Source: Anaerococcus hydrogenalis DSM 7454
Lineage (GTDB): Bacteria; Bacillota; Clostridia; Tissierellales; Peptoniphilaceae
DNA: 42,864 bases
Assembly: GCF_000173355.1 (NCBI RefSeq)
Contig: NZ_ABXA01000024.1
Span: forward strand, 1 to 42,864
Reading direction: 5' to 3'
Program-made: the position numbers and the translations under genes
The notes under the pieces: model-generated
Told to the model about the DNA's origin: nothing
Seen by the model: the letters and a program-made list of their open reading frames with translations, nothing else
Database searches by the model: none
In this document: piece after piece, positions 34,216 to 41,774 of the stretch
Numbering within the stretch: the stretch's first letter is position 1
Layout: each line of letters starts with the position of its first letter

Positions 34216-34248
34216 AAAAAACAGCCTAGATATCTCTAAGCTGTTTTC
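34216..34248 (-). terminator. Terminator of the YeiH-family gene
   Basis: Arms AAACAGCCTAGA (34219-34230) and TCTAAGCTGTTT (34235-34246), one mismatch; T7 follows on the minus strand. Confidence 0.8.
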
Positions 34249-34252
34249 TAAT

Positions 34253-35277
34253 CTATAGACTGTTTATAAATCCTTCAAATACATGAATGAAAATCATTGA
34301 AGAAGTAGCCACAACTAACCAGGTTAAACCACCTGTGATAATTGGTTTTAGTCCTTTAGTAAATAAATCTTTAAATTTAATTTTAAATCCTACACCTGCC
34401 AAGGCAACTGTTACAAAAAACTTGTAAGCTGGTCCAAAAATTGCGCCTTTATCTGGTAAAATTTCAAATACTCCCATTGTATTTAAAAGAGCCATAAGTA
34501 AAAATCCTACAATAAAAAGTGGGAAAGATCTTTTAAAACTTTCTCCAATAGACATATTTTCTGAATTATGTGAAGATTCTCTAACTTGTAGGGCTGTAAT
34601 TACCAAAGCTAGTGGTATAAGTACAGTTGTACGAGCAAGTTTTACTGTTATAGCATTATTTAAATTTACTCCATTTAAGGCATTATAAGTTGATTCGGCT
34701 GCCGCTACTGATGAAGTATCATTGATTGCAGTTCCTGCCAAAAATGCAAATTGATTTTGTGAAAGCCCAATTGCTCCTGCAAGGTAAGGGTAAGATAGGG
34801 CAGCTATAACATCAAATAAGAAAATAGCTGTCATCGCATAGGCAATCTCTTCTTCTTTTGCCTTTAAAATTCCTGAAAGAGTAGCGATTGCTGTTCCTCC
34901 ACAAATTGTAGTACCTGATCCAACCAAAATTTTTGTATTTCTTGATAATTCAAATTTTTTACCAACAAAATTTGCAACAAGAAAAGCAAGACATAAGTTT
35001 GTCAAAATTAGTGGCATAGCCTTTGCACCAAATCCTAAAACTTGGGCAAAATCTAATGTACCTCCTGCCAAAATAATACCGAAATTTAAAAATTTCTTAC
35101 CCACAAAACTTGTTCCATCTTTAAATTCAGAATCTATTTTAGGCATAAGATTTACAATAAGCATTCCGATTAAAAGACCTATCATAGGTCCTCCAACAAA
35201 ATTTTGTAATCCAGCTAAAAAAGTTGCAACTATTCCTATAAGAACACATACAATAATTGCACTTGTTTTTTATTCAT
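34253..35277 (-). pseudogene. YeiH/UPF0324-family membrane transporter (putative sulfate exporter family), one frameshift
   Basis: Full product about 341 aa, ten hydrophobic segments. The family is annotated as putative sulfate exporter; the substrate is unproven. Conserved parts: GPMIGLLIGMLI, LNFGIILAGGTLDFAQVL (about 60), GSGTTICGGTAIATLSGILK (about 118), LAGTAINDTSSVAAA (about 180) and the C-terminal VALAGVGFKIKFKDL. The true start is ATG 35277 (SD AGGAGGAAAT): it encodes MNKK, then the frame breaks at a six-T run on the plus strand (35266-35271). With one more base it continues TSAIIVCVLIGIVATFLAGL into the main frame. Without this, translation could only restart at 35185, losing the first helix. 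Confidence 0.85.
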
Positions 35278-35525
35278 ATTTCCTCCTATTAAAATTAATC
35301 TTTTTAAAAGACATGATAGATATAGTATAACAAATAATTCAATCAAAAGATATAAATGAGTATAAATAAACTAATTGATTTAATAAGAAAAAATCTCTAG
35401 CTTATATTTAACCATTATTTATAGTTTTAAAAATTATATTAATAAATAACTTAAAATTATTTTTTTATAATATACTAACAAAGTTTATTAAAATATATAA
35501 CTATTACTCAGCCTAACATAAAAAT

Positions 35526-36005
35526 TTATTTTCTTAATTTTTCTAGCATAAATAGGCCCTGATTATTTGCCTTTTTGTTATTGTCCTTATAAAAATAGCC
35601 CAATTTTAAATAAAAAGATTTGGCAGTTATAGAAGATGGGACTATAATCTTCTTTGACTTAGTGGCATACTCATCATTTTCAAGATTTTCCACAATTAAT
35701 CTTCCCACTCCCTTTTTCTGATATTCTGGCAAAACAAAAATAGTATAAAAACAAGATTCATTTTTATCTTCATCATATCCGATAGATCCACAAGCAATGA
35801 TTTTTTCACCATGGCATACCACATAAAAATGTCTAATCTTAGCTTTTTCTTTTATATTTTCTGAATTTAAAATTCTTACACCCTTTTCAATATAATCTTT
35901 TGAATAATCTTTTATATTAGTAGTTCTTAAAGTTTTAATAATAAGCTCAGATACTTCTTTTGCATCTTTTTCTTGAAATCTTCTGATATAAATAGTTTTC
36001 TTCAT
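35526..36005 (-). CDS. GNAT-family N-acetyltransferase
   Basis: 159 aa, a complete GNAT domain. Beta strand block YVVCHGEKIIACGSIGYDED (about 62-81), then the acetyl-CoA site VLPEYQKKGVGRLIVENLE (about 91), and the C-terminal SFYLKLGYFYKDN loop. Substrate unknown. Start at 36005 with MKKTIYIRRF, typical for the family. No strong SD is seen. It lies between the YeiH and MFS genes on the same strand. The 248 bases after it (35278-35525) are AT-rich and hold only the YeiH promoter region. Confidence 0.82.
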   Translation of the reverse strand: MKKTIYIRRFQEKDAKEVSELIIKTLRTTNIKDYSKDYIEKGVRILNSENIKEKAKIRHFYVVCHGEKIIACGSIGYDEDKNESCFYTIFVLPEYQKKGVGRLIVENLENDEYATKSKKIIVPSSITAKSFYLKLGYFYKDNNKKANNQGLFMLEKLRK

Positions 36006-36047
36006 GTATCCATTATATAGCTTTATTTGTAAATTTACATTTTTATT

Positions 36048-37280
36048 TTAATAGTTCTTATGGATATTATTAACTGATGGTAATTTTCTAATATTTTCAT
36101 TTAGTGCCCAAAAAATTGCAACTAAAAATATAATGAAGGATCCAATAAATATTGCCATTGAACTTGATAAATATTCTCCTAAAAATCCACCAAATAAAGC
36201 CCCTAATGGTGCCATAAAAGTAGAAATTCCAACCATAGCCCCCATAGCAGAGCCAAGTTTTCCATTTGGAACTATTATTTGAACCATAGTTTGTGCATAA
36301 ACATTTACAAGACCTACTACAAACCATCCAAGTCCATACAAAACTACTCCTATTTTTATATTATTTTGAAAATTAGATAGACATATCCAAGCTAATGCTA
36401 CAATCATCATTCCATAAATATATAATTTTCCAAGGGGTATTTCTTTAAGTTTTGGAAATCCAGCAAATAAGGATCCCAGTAAAAGTCCTGCTCCCATTCC
36501 TGCAAGCATTAAACTATAAAATATTTCATTTTGAGTAAAGGCAGGTAAAACTGCACTTATTGATGTAGCAGCAAAGTTAATAAAAACAATTCCAAAAACT
36601 AGGGCAAAAATTTTTGAATCTTTAAATAAATTAAGTCCTTCTTTAAGAGATTTGAAGTGATTTTTTAGTATATTTTCTTCAAAATTATTTTCTCTTTTTT
36701 TAGAATGACTAAGTTTTTTTGATAATAAACAAAATAAAATCCCAGTTAATATAAAACTTATGGAATCCGCAAAAAAAGCTGTCATAAAACCAAATATTGA
36801 TATAATAAAACCTGCTAAAGTATCAAAAATTGCATTTGATCCTTGATAAGCCATAGTCATCAAAGAATTACCTCTAACAAGTTCTTTTTCAGATAAAATT
36901 TTTGGAAGCAGAGATATTTGCCCCGGATAAACTAGTTGATTAATCAGAGAAATTATTGGCATTATTACCATAATATGATAGACACTTAATTTTCCAAATT
37001 TATACAAAAATGGAATAATTAAAATTAAAATTGCTTGAATAAGTTGAGATAATATTAAAAATTTTTTCATATTAATTCTATCCAAAATTGGGCTTAGTAG
37101 TAATTGTACTATAGCAGTTGATGAAGTAAGAAATAGAGTGATACCAGAATAAATTGTAGATCCAGTCATTTTATAAACTAAAAGAGTTGATGCAATAGCA
37201 TATAAACTATCTCCAAAATTTGTTATTAGACGTCCTAAAAGCAGGACATAAAAGTCTTTATTTTTAATCATTTTTAACAT
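36048..37280 (-). CDS. MFS exporter (MefA/enterobactin-exporter-like, 12 helices)
   Basis: 410 aa. Major facilitator of the drug/siderophore-export type: helix 1 begins FYVLLLGRLITNFGDSLYAI, motif A-like loop DRINMKKFLI (about residue 66), the long central loop (KKLSHSKKRENNFEENILK) between helices 6 and 7, and GMGAGLLLGSLFAG in the second half. Likely pumps out a drug or peptide; substrate unknown. Two starts fit (37280 or 37271); AAGGAAA is nearer the first. It lies directly downstream of the ArsR-type gene 37355-37783 and probably forms a regulated pair. Confidence 0.85.
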   Translation of the reverse strand: MLKMIKNKDFYVLLLGRLITNFGDSLYAIASTLLVYKMTGSTIYSGITLFLTSSTAIVQLLLSPILDRINMKKFLILSQLIQAILILIIPFLYKFGKLSVYHIMVIMPIISLINQLVYPGQISLLPKILSEKELVRGNSLMTMAYQGSNAIFDTLAGFIISIFGFMTAFFADSISFILTGILFCLLSKKLSHSKKRENNFEENILKNHFKSLKEGLNLFKDSKIFALVFGIVFINFAATSISAVLPAFTQNEIFYSLMLAGMGAGLLLGSLFAGFPKLKEIPLGKLYIYGMMIVALAWICLSNFQNNIKIGVVLYGLGWFVVGLVNVYAQTMVQIIVPNGKLGSAMGAMVGISTFMAPLGALFGGFLGEYLSSSMAIFIGSFIIFLVAIFWALNENIRKLPSVNNIHKNY

Positions 37281-37287
37281 TTTCCTT

Positions 37288-37299
37288 ATATTTAACGTT
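37288..37299. promoter_or_regulatory. Shared 12-base motif before the MFS gene
   Basis: AACGTTAAATAT on the minus strand. The identical 12-mer occurs at 37850-37861, just upstream of the ArsR-type gene's promoter. Both could be sites for that regulator. Confidence 0.45.
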
Positions 37300-37329
37300 T
37301 TGTTTATTTTGACATTTGTGTATTTTTTT

Positions 37330-37353
37330 ACCAGTAAGAATTAACTTACTGGT
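37330..37353. repeat. Inverted repeat between regulator and MFS gene
   Basis: Perfect 9-base arms ACCAGTAAG (37330-37338) and CTTACTGGT (37345-37353), 6-base spacer. It directly follows the regulator's stop. On the coding (minus) strand it is followed by A, not T, so it is not a normal terminator for the regulator gene; an operator or RNA structure is more likely. Confidence 0.6.
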
Positions 37354-37354
37354 T

Positions 37355-37783
37355 TTAAGATAATTTATAAATTTGTACTTGAAAACTTTCCTCACTACCT
37401 TCATCTTTACTATATTTTTTTATTAATTCATTTAATTCTTTTTCAAATGGTTCGTAGGATTTACTAGAAATTTTAAAAGAAAATACCTTCTCTTCTAAAT
37501 TTTTATTAAATATTTCACTATTAGGAATAAAGGCCTTGGCTACTGGCAAAAAATATTTTTGTGTAATTCCATTAATAAGTTCCGTATCAACGACTTCTAT
37601 AATATTATTTTTTTCTAAAATTTTTAGGTGATAGTGAATCTTTGACCTGCTTACACCAAGGGCATCTGATAAATCTTGGGCATTTTTTGGACTTGTACCT
37701 AAAGTCATAATTATTTTAAGCCTTAAAGGATCGCTTACAATATTTATCTCTTCCAACGAATTTAAAATGTGAACTTCTTTCAA
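37355..37783 (-). CDS. ArsR-like winged-helix regulator
   Basis: 142 aa. N-terminal winged helix: ISDPLRL-like segment VSDPLRLKIIMTLGTSPKN (about 16-34), recognition helix SRSKIHYHLKILEKNNIIEV (about 45-64), wing with NGITQKYFLP. No metal-binding cysteines. The C-terminal ~65 residues (VFSFKISSKSYEPFEKELNE) resemble the ligand/dimer part of larger ArsR-like regulators controlling drug exporters. The start codon is TTG at 37783, set by GGAGG 6 bases upstream; no ATG is in frame nearby. Promoter TTGACT-17-TACAAT (37812-37840). Probably regulates itself and the adjacent MFS exporter. Confidence 0.85.
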   Translation of the reverse strand: MKEVHILNSLEEINIVSDPLRLKIIMTLGTSPKNAQDLSDALGVSRSKIHYHLKILEKNNIIEVVDTELINGITQKYFLPVAKAFIPNSEIFNKNLEEKVFSFKISSKSYEPFEKELNELIKKYSKDEGSEESFQVQIYKLS

Positions 37784-37811
37784 AATGCACCTCCATATCC
37801 TTGTTTACTTT

Positions 37812-37840
37812 ATTGTAACTTAAATTTACTTAACAGTCAA
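37812..37840 (-). promoter_or_regulatory. Promoter of the ArsR-like regulator
   Basis: Minus-strand TTGACT (37835-37840), 17-base spacer, TACAAT (37812-37817). The 12-base motif AACGTTAAATAT (37850-37861) lies 9 bases upstream of the -35. Confidence 0.75.
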
Positions 37841-37869
37841 ATATTTTTGAACGTTAAATATTTATAATC

Positions 37870-37904
37870 AAAAACTCTCAAGATTTTTATTCTTGAGAGT
37901 TTAT
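37870..37904 (-). terminator. Terminator of the first XRE module
   Basis: Perfect arms AAACTCTCAAGA (37872-37883) and TCTTGAGAGTTT (37891-37902). Confidence 0.75.
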
Positions 37905-37951
37905 GAATGAAATCAGTGTAAATTTCTAATTTAATATAAAAAAACAAATAA

Positions 37952-38149
37952 CTACTTATTTTCAAATAAAAATATATCATTTACTGTTTTATCAAAAAAT
38001 ATTGATATTTTAATTGCCAATTCCAAACTTGGATCATACTTATTATTTTCAATTGCAATTATAGTTTGACGAGAAACTCCAAGCTCTTTTGCCAAATCTT
38101 CCTGCCTTAAGCCATTTTCTTTTCTAAGTTTTTTTATTATATTATTCAT
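37952..38149 (-). CDS. XRE-family small transcriptional regulator, module 1
   Basis: 65 aa, essentially one Cro/C1-type helix-turn-helix: LRKENGLRQEDLAKELGVSR (about 8-27) with recognition helix QTIIAIENNKYDPSLELAIK, then the conserved FFDKTVNDIFLFE tail typical of YgzD/YozG-type regulators. These often control a neighbouring membrane protein. It starts 5 bases after the membrane-protein stop with no clear SD, so it is translated by coupling. The paired operator is at 38513-38532. Confidence 0.88.
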   Translation of the reverse strand: MNNIIKKLRKENGLRQEDLAKELGVSRQTIIAIENNKYDPSLELAIKISIFFDKTVNDIFLFENK

Positions 38150-38154
38150 AAAAT

Positions 38155-38487
38155 CTATTTAATGACTTGCATTCCTATAAAAATGATAAGCGCAAGAATT
38201 GAAAGAGTTAGAACTATAATTTCCATGAATTTATTTTTTCTACCATATTCCTCATCACCTTCAACCATTTTATTTTTTATATAGATTCTTGAAAAATTTT
38301 GTACACTTATGGTTAGACACAAAATTAATACAGGAAGTGGATTATATTTAAAATCACTAAATAAGGATTTATAAGAAGAAAAAATAACCCATAAACTCAA
38401 AACAATGACAGCAAATTTATAAGCCAAACTTTCTGACCTTAATAAAATATTCCTATCCATTTCATCCATCTTTGAAACTTTTTTCAT
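38155..38487 (-). CDS. Small membrane protein, XRE module 1
   Basis: 110 aa from ATG 38487 (GGAG is 8 bases upstream; an ATG two codons earlier is too close to the SD). N-terminal cytoplasmic segment KMDEMDRNILLRSESLAYKF resembles the DERxxxI-type segment of XRE-linked membrane proteins. Three hydrophobic segments follow (about 24-40, 52-66, 88-108), with IYIKNKMVEGDEEYGRKNK between the second and third. Function unknown. Promoter TTGATA-17-TATAGT upstream, overlapped by an inverted-repeat operator. Confidence 0.7.
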   Translation of the reverse strand: MKKVSKMDEMDRNILLRSESLAYKFAVIVLSLWVIFSSYKSLFSDFKYNPLPVLILCLTISVQNFSRIYIKNKMVEGDEEYGRKNKFMEIIVLTLSILALIIFIGMQVIK

Positions 38488-38512
38488 AATCATAACTCCA
38501 TTTCATTTCAAA

Positions 38513-38532
38513 ATGTAAAACCATCTTTACAT
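38513..38532. promoter_or_regulatory. Probable XRE operator, module 1
   Basis: Perfect 7-base arms ATGTAAA (38513-38519) and TTTACAT (38526-38532), 6-base spacer, located between the -10 box and the SD of the membrane-protein gene. A half site (TTTACAT, 38570s) overlaps the -35. It matches the operator of module 2 (39262-39281). Confidence 0.7.
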
Positions 38533-38583
38533 TACTATATAAAATTTAGATATATATATCAAGAGTTCTTTACATTTTTCTAT

Positions 38584-38634
38584 AAAAAAATATCTGACCT
38601 ATGGAAAAATAACATCCCTATCAGATATTTTTTA
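38584..38634 (-). terminator. Terminator of XRE module 2
   Basis: Arms AAAATATCTGA (38587-38597) and TCAGATATTTT (38621-38631), T7 on the minus strand. Confidence 0.75.
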
Positions 38635-38651
38635 AAATTAATTTCTTAAAT

Positions 38652-39029
38652 TTAATATTTTTTCTCATAATATCCATTTATAAAAAATGTAATCATTGGA
38701 TAAAATAGAATAAAAATTGCCAAAATACCTCCTGGCAAATAGGCTTTTATCAAAAGACAAATAACAGCAACAAGGCCTATTAAGATCATTAAAATATAAG
38801 ACATTGCGGCATTAACCTTGTCCATAATTTTTACATTTCTCTCATCATTTATATTTATCCTATAAGATTCATCTTTTTCAATCATTTTATTATGCATTAT
38901 TTTTACGCTAGAAATAGCCGTGCTAGTGGCAAAAATAAGAGTCAATAAAATATTTCTTATTTCATTACCTTTGATAGTGAATAGTAAAATTAAGCTTAAA
39001 AATCCAACAATATATCCAAAATACCACAT
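38652..39029 (-). CDS. Small membrane protein, XRE module 2
   Basis: 125 aa from ATG 39029, 13 bases after the XRE stop. A longer reading (to 39077) would overlap the regulator. The SD (AGGAGG, 39051-39056) is about 21 bases away, so coupling or a non-ATG start nearer the SD is possible. Four hydrophobic segments; between the second and third lies the motif INDERNVKIMDKVNAAM, the DERxxxI signature of a widespread family of XRE-linked membrane proteins of unknown function. Downstream partner of the regulator at 39043. Confidence 0.7.
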   Translation of the reverse strand: MWYFGYIVGFLSLILLFTIKGNEIRNILLTLIFATSTAISSVKIMHNKMIEKDESYRININDERNVKIMDKVNAAMSYILMILIGLVAVICLLIKAYLPGGILAIFILFYPMITFFINGYYEKKY

Positions 39030-39042
39030 CTTATTATTTTTC

Positions 39043-39243
39043 TTAATCTTCCTCCTTATAAATAAAAATATCTTCAATAGTCAAACCAAAATACCTAGCA
39101 ATTTTAAAAGCCAAGATAATTGATGGATTGTATCTCCCATTTTCTAAAGAGCCAATTGTTTGCCTAGAAACTTCAAGAATTGAAGCTAATTCTTCTTGCG
39201 TAATCTTATTTTCTTTTCTAATTAGCTCAAGTCTATTTTTCAC
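39043..39243 (-). CDS. XRE-family small transcriptional regulator, module 2
   Basis: 66 aa, same class as the regulator at 37952: LIRKENKITQEELASILEVS (about 7-26), recognition helix RQTIGSLENGRYNPSIILAFK, tail ARYFGLTIEDIFIYKEED. SD AGAGGTGA before ATG 39243. Here the regulator precedes the membrane gene, the reverse of module 1. Promoter TTGACA-17-TATAAA and an operator matching module 1 lie upstream. Confidence 0.88.
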   Translation of the reverse strand: MKNRLELIRKENKITQEELASILEVSRQTIGSLENGRYNPSIILAFKIARYFGLTIEDIFIYKEED

Positions 39244-39261
39244 ATTAAATCACCTCTTTAT

Positions 39262-39281
39262 ATGTTAAGCTAGCTTTACAT
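39262..39281. promoter_or_regulatory. Probable XRE operator, module 2
   Basis: Minus strand ATGTAAAG-CTAG-CTTAACAT, a near-perfect palindrome between the -10 box and the SD of the regulator gene. Compared with module 1 (ATGTAAAG-ATGG-TTTTACAT) the arms agree at 14 of 16 positions. Confidence 0.7.
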
Positions 39282-39283
39282 AT

Positions 39284-39312
39284 TTTATAAGAATATTTCA
39301 CTTATATGTCAA
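39284..39312 (-). promoter_or_regulatory. Promoter of XRE module 2
   Basis: Minus-strand TTGACA (39307-39312), 17-base spacer, TATAAA (39284-39289). Confidence 0.75.
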
Positions 39313-39322
39313 GTTTACTTTC

Positions 39323-39352
39323 CATATTCAAAAATAATTATTTTTGAATATG
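39323..39352. repeat. Perfect 30-base palindrome
   Basis: Two 15-base halves, CATATTCAAAAATAA and its exact complement, with no spacer. It lies between the SdpI terminator and the -35 box of XRE module 2. Could be an operator, a cruciform or part of a terminator. Confidence 0.8.
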
Positions 39353-39360
39353 ATCTAATA

Positions 39361-39402
39361 AAAAATACCCGACTCGTACTTTATTTTGTACTTATCGGGT
39401 AA
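39361..39402 (-). terminator. Terminator of the SdpI-like gene
   Basis: ACCCGA ... GTAC (39367-39379) pairs with GTAC ... TCGGGT (39388-39400); on the minus strand ATTTTTTATT follows. A second smaller hairpin (TCTATTAAG / CTTAATAGA) lies between it and the stop. Confidence 0.8.
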
Positions 39403-39449
39403 TTTGATTAAATAAATCTATCAGATCTATTAAGAATCCTTAATAGATA

Positions 39450-39788
39450 CTAACCATTTTCTCTTTTCGCCAAAGCATTATTAACTTTATATCCAATTAT
39501 GAAGTAGAATAGCATTTGCAATACAACTATTATTGTCATAGTTGTATTAGTTAGACTATTACTAAATATTATAATAATATTTAGTAATATAAAAAATATA
39601 GCATATATGCGCAAAAGTTTAGCTGCATACATATGCGCATAATTCCAGTTTTCTTTAGATTTCATACTTAATTGTGTTCTAAATCCGCTATGCTTACTGA
39701 TATTTCCATTTGCTTTATACTTGTAAAAAAAAGACAAAAACAACCCTGTTATAGGTAATAAATTAATTACAATTTTCTCAAAATTCAT
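39450..39788 (-). CDS. SdpI-like membrane protein
   Basis: 112 aa, three or four hydrophobic segments. The loop GFRTQLSMKSKENWNYAHMY (about 36-55) matches the R-T-x-x-S-M-x-x-x-x-x-W pattern of the SdpI family. In Bacillus subtilis SdpI gives immunity to the SdpC toxin and relays its presence to a repressor; many SdpI homologues have unknown roles. Next to the XRE modules it may play a similar sensing or immunity role. SD AGGAGGATTT before ATG 39788; own terminator. Confidence 0.75.
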   Translation of the reverse strand: MNFEKIVINLLPITGLFLSFFYKYKANGNISKHSGFRTQLSMKSKENWNYAHMYAAKLLRIYAIFFILLNIIIIFSNSLTNTTMTIIVVLQMLFYFIIGYKVNNALAKRENG

Positions 39789-39922
39789 AAATCCTCCTAA
39801 ATATCCTAAAAGCTAATACTTTCAACACTTATATAAGCTATAATCTTATCTTCTTAGCAACAGACTAATTAATTCCACATAGATTGAATAGTCAATAAAG
39901 TCAGTAATTAGTATAACTTAAT

Positions 39923-40096
39923 TTATTTAGCTTTTTTATTAGAATATAAGCTGAAAATTATAATTAAAATTCCTGACATTGTATTCTTATTTAAAAAATC
40001 ATCCTTAAAAGCGAAGAAATAAAATAAATTTAAAAATAAAATTATAAATCCTATGACCATAATTATTTTAAAAATATCTTTAGATACAATTTTCAT
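39923..40096 (-). CDS. Uncharacterised 57-aa membrane protein
   Basis: Found by reading the gap between the SdpI-like and FUSC genes. It begins MKIVSKDIFKIIMVIGF, has a first helix to about residue 30 (IILFLNLFYFFAF), a short polar turn KDDFLNKNTM, a second helix SGILIIIFSLYS and a basic end NKKAK. SD AAAGGA lies 10 bases before ATG 40096, with a promoter-like TTGATT-16-TATAGA further up. Size and topology would suit a small toxin, an immunity peptide or an accessory subunit; nothing decides between them. The rest of 39789-40315 is AT-rich and has a hairpin CATAAATTTT/AAAATTTATG at 40227-40253. Confidence 0.6.
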   Translation of the reverse strand: MKIVSKDIFKIIMVIGFIILFLNLFYFFAFKDDFLNKNTMSGILIIIFSLYSNKKAK

Positions 40097-40225
40097 TTTA
40101 ATTTATCCTTTCTATACTTACTTATTGTTAATAATCAAATAATAAGAAACTTTATTAAATACATCTTTTATTATAACTAAATCAAGATAGATTCTAAGAT
40201 TTTCTTACCTAAAAATTTACTTAGC

Positions 40226-40254
40226 ACATAAATTTTATATTTGAAAATTTATGT
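40226..40254. repeat. Inverted repeat upstream of the small membrane gene
   Basis: 11-base arms ACATAAATTTT (40226-40236) and AAAATTTATGT (40244-40254), 7-base loop. No T run follows on either side, so a terminator for the FUSC gene is only a possibility. Confidence 0.5.
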
Positions 40255-40315
40255 CACTAAAAAAATATTTATTGAAAATTTGTATAACATAAGATAGAAA
40301 CATACTAAATCAATT

Positions 40316-41269
40316 TTAAGCCCTATCATTGATACTATTTCTAATATCTATAAATTGATTCAAGCTTCTAAAAACTTGAAAAATAGATGAACGTATGACA
40401 AAATCCTCGTGAGTTTTAGGTAGTTCCATTATTTTAAAATGTTCTTTTAAAAATTCAATTCTTTTTTTAACCTTAACCATGTCTCCATCTTTTGTAAGGT
40501 TATTTGCAGTATCAATCATTATATCAGATATCAATTTTCCATCATCATATTCTGCAGGAATTGCCTTTAAATCATGATACATCTCCATTAAAAGATCCAT
40601 TTCTCTTTCCCTATGGTTAAGACCTATAAGTAATTTTTTGCTATTTTCTATGCGGTTATCATTTTCAATAATAGCAAGTTCAAGAGCCTTATCTATATCA
40701 TCTTCAAGTTTTTTAATCTTTTTTTCATAAATTTTAACATCTAGGTCATTTACAAGAGTATGACCAAAAAATTTTAATATATCCTTTATATCGTCATCAA
40801 TATCTTCTATCCAATCTATCAACTCATCCTGACTTTCTGGTGCGTATAAGTTGGTTAACATGGCAAATCCTGTTCCTATGGTTACAAGACCTATCTCATT
40901 AATTATTATTGAAGAATTAATTTGTCCATAGCTTAGTAAATGTGTAACTGCAACACTTGATGGACCAAGACCTAGTTCAATTTTTAATAAGAATGATATA
41001 GGCACAAACAAGAGTAAATATATGCCAAAAGCCCAAGTTCTGTAGGCAAAAATTTCAAATACCAAAATCCCTAAAACAAGGGCTATGATAGCAGATAACG
41101 CTCTTTTAACTCCACCTTTTACAGTAGCTTTTCTAGTCTCAAATATATCAAGTATGGTAATAATTGCTGCTGAAGATGCAAATTTAAGCCCAAAAGCTTT
41201 AGCTACAAGCAAGGAAAGGGTAGCTGCTATGGCTGTTTTTATAGTTGTACTGACTAATGTTTTGTTCAT
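40316..41269 (-). CDS. FUSC-like / aromatic acid exporter family protein
   Basis: 317 aa. N-terminal half has five or six hydrophobic segments beginning TTIKTAIAATLSLLVAKAFG (about 8-27), with the loop DIFETRKATVKGGVKRALSA (about 41-60), a conserved block of the ArAE_1/FUSC superfamily. From about residue 155 it is a charged helical cytoplasmic domain (DWIEDIDDDIKDILKFFGHT and long coiled helices to the end), as in YgaE/DUF939-type Gram-positive members. The family includes exporters of aromatic acids, but no substrate is shown for this group. Monocistronic. Confidence 0.82.
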   Translation of the reverse strand: MNKTLVSTTIKTAIAATLSLLVAKAFGLKFASSAAIITILDIFETRKATVKGGVKRALSAIIALVLGILVFEIFAYRTWAFGIYLLLFVPISFLLKIELGLGPSSVAVTHLLSYGQINSSIIINEIGLVTIGTGFAMLTNLYAPESQDELIDWIEDIDDDIKDILKFFGHTLVNDLDVKIYEKKIKKLEDDIDKALELAIIENDNRIENSKKLLIGLNHREREMDLLMEMYHDLKAIPAEYDDGKLISDIMIDTANNLTKDGDMVKVKKRIEFLKEHFKIMELPKTHEDFVIRSSIFQVFRSLNQFIDIRNSINDRA

Positions 41270-41387
41270 AATAATCCTTTTAATCTAAACTTATTAAAGA
41301 TCTACCTATTTTGATTCTTCTATTGTGTATATTTTTATAATTGCTCGGATTTTAAATCAAAAAAAGATATAAAATCAATACAACTTC

Positions 41388-41774
41388 TTATAATAAGCTA
41401 GCGACTATATCTCCATGTCTTTTTTCATCCTTTTTTACGCTTTCAATTTCTGGGAATTTTTCAGCAACAGGTGCATAATTGTTAGCTGCCTTATATTCGC
41501 CTTTTATTATAAGCGGATATAGATGCTTTTTGCCAATAAGTCTATAAAGAATAGGCATAAAAAATGCCAAAGTTTTCTTAGGTTTTAAATTTTCTTGTGT
41601 AAGTCCATGAAAAACAGCTGAGTGATGCCCTTCTTCTGCTGCAAGCTTTTTAAAAGTTTCGGCATCATTTTTATCCTTAACTACATTAGCAAGAGCCCTA
41701 TACATCAACACAGCATCTAGTTCTCCTTGCTGAGATTTTAATAAAATTTTTATATCTTTCTTACTTATAGACAT
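41388..41774 (-). CDS. Ferritin-like (rubrerythrin-type) di-iron protein
   Basis: 128 aa, a four-helix ferritin-like domain. Metal ligands fit: E18 in QQGELDAVLMYRALA, E47-E48 and H50-H51 in AAEEGHHSAVF (ExxH), a glutamate in IIKGEYKAANNY (about 93) and the final ExxH of DEKRHGDIV (about 117-120). There is no rubredoxin domain, so it resembles the stand-alone 'erythrin' domain, which in anaerobes protects against peroxide or handles iron. SD AAGGAG before ATG 41774. Confidence 0.8.
   Translation of the reverse strand: MSISKKDIKILLKSQQGELDAVLMYRALANVVKDKNDAETFKKLAAEEGHHSAVFHGLTQENLKPKKTLAFFMPILYRLIGKKHLYPLIIKGEYKAANNYAPVAEKFPEIESVKKDEKRHGDIVASLL

Noticed and set aside
37330-37353. Inverted repeat as terminator of the ArsR-like gene
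   Set aside because: On the coding strand it is followed by A rather than T, so it does not fit an intrinsic terminator in that direction.
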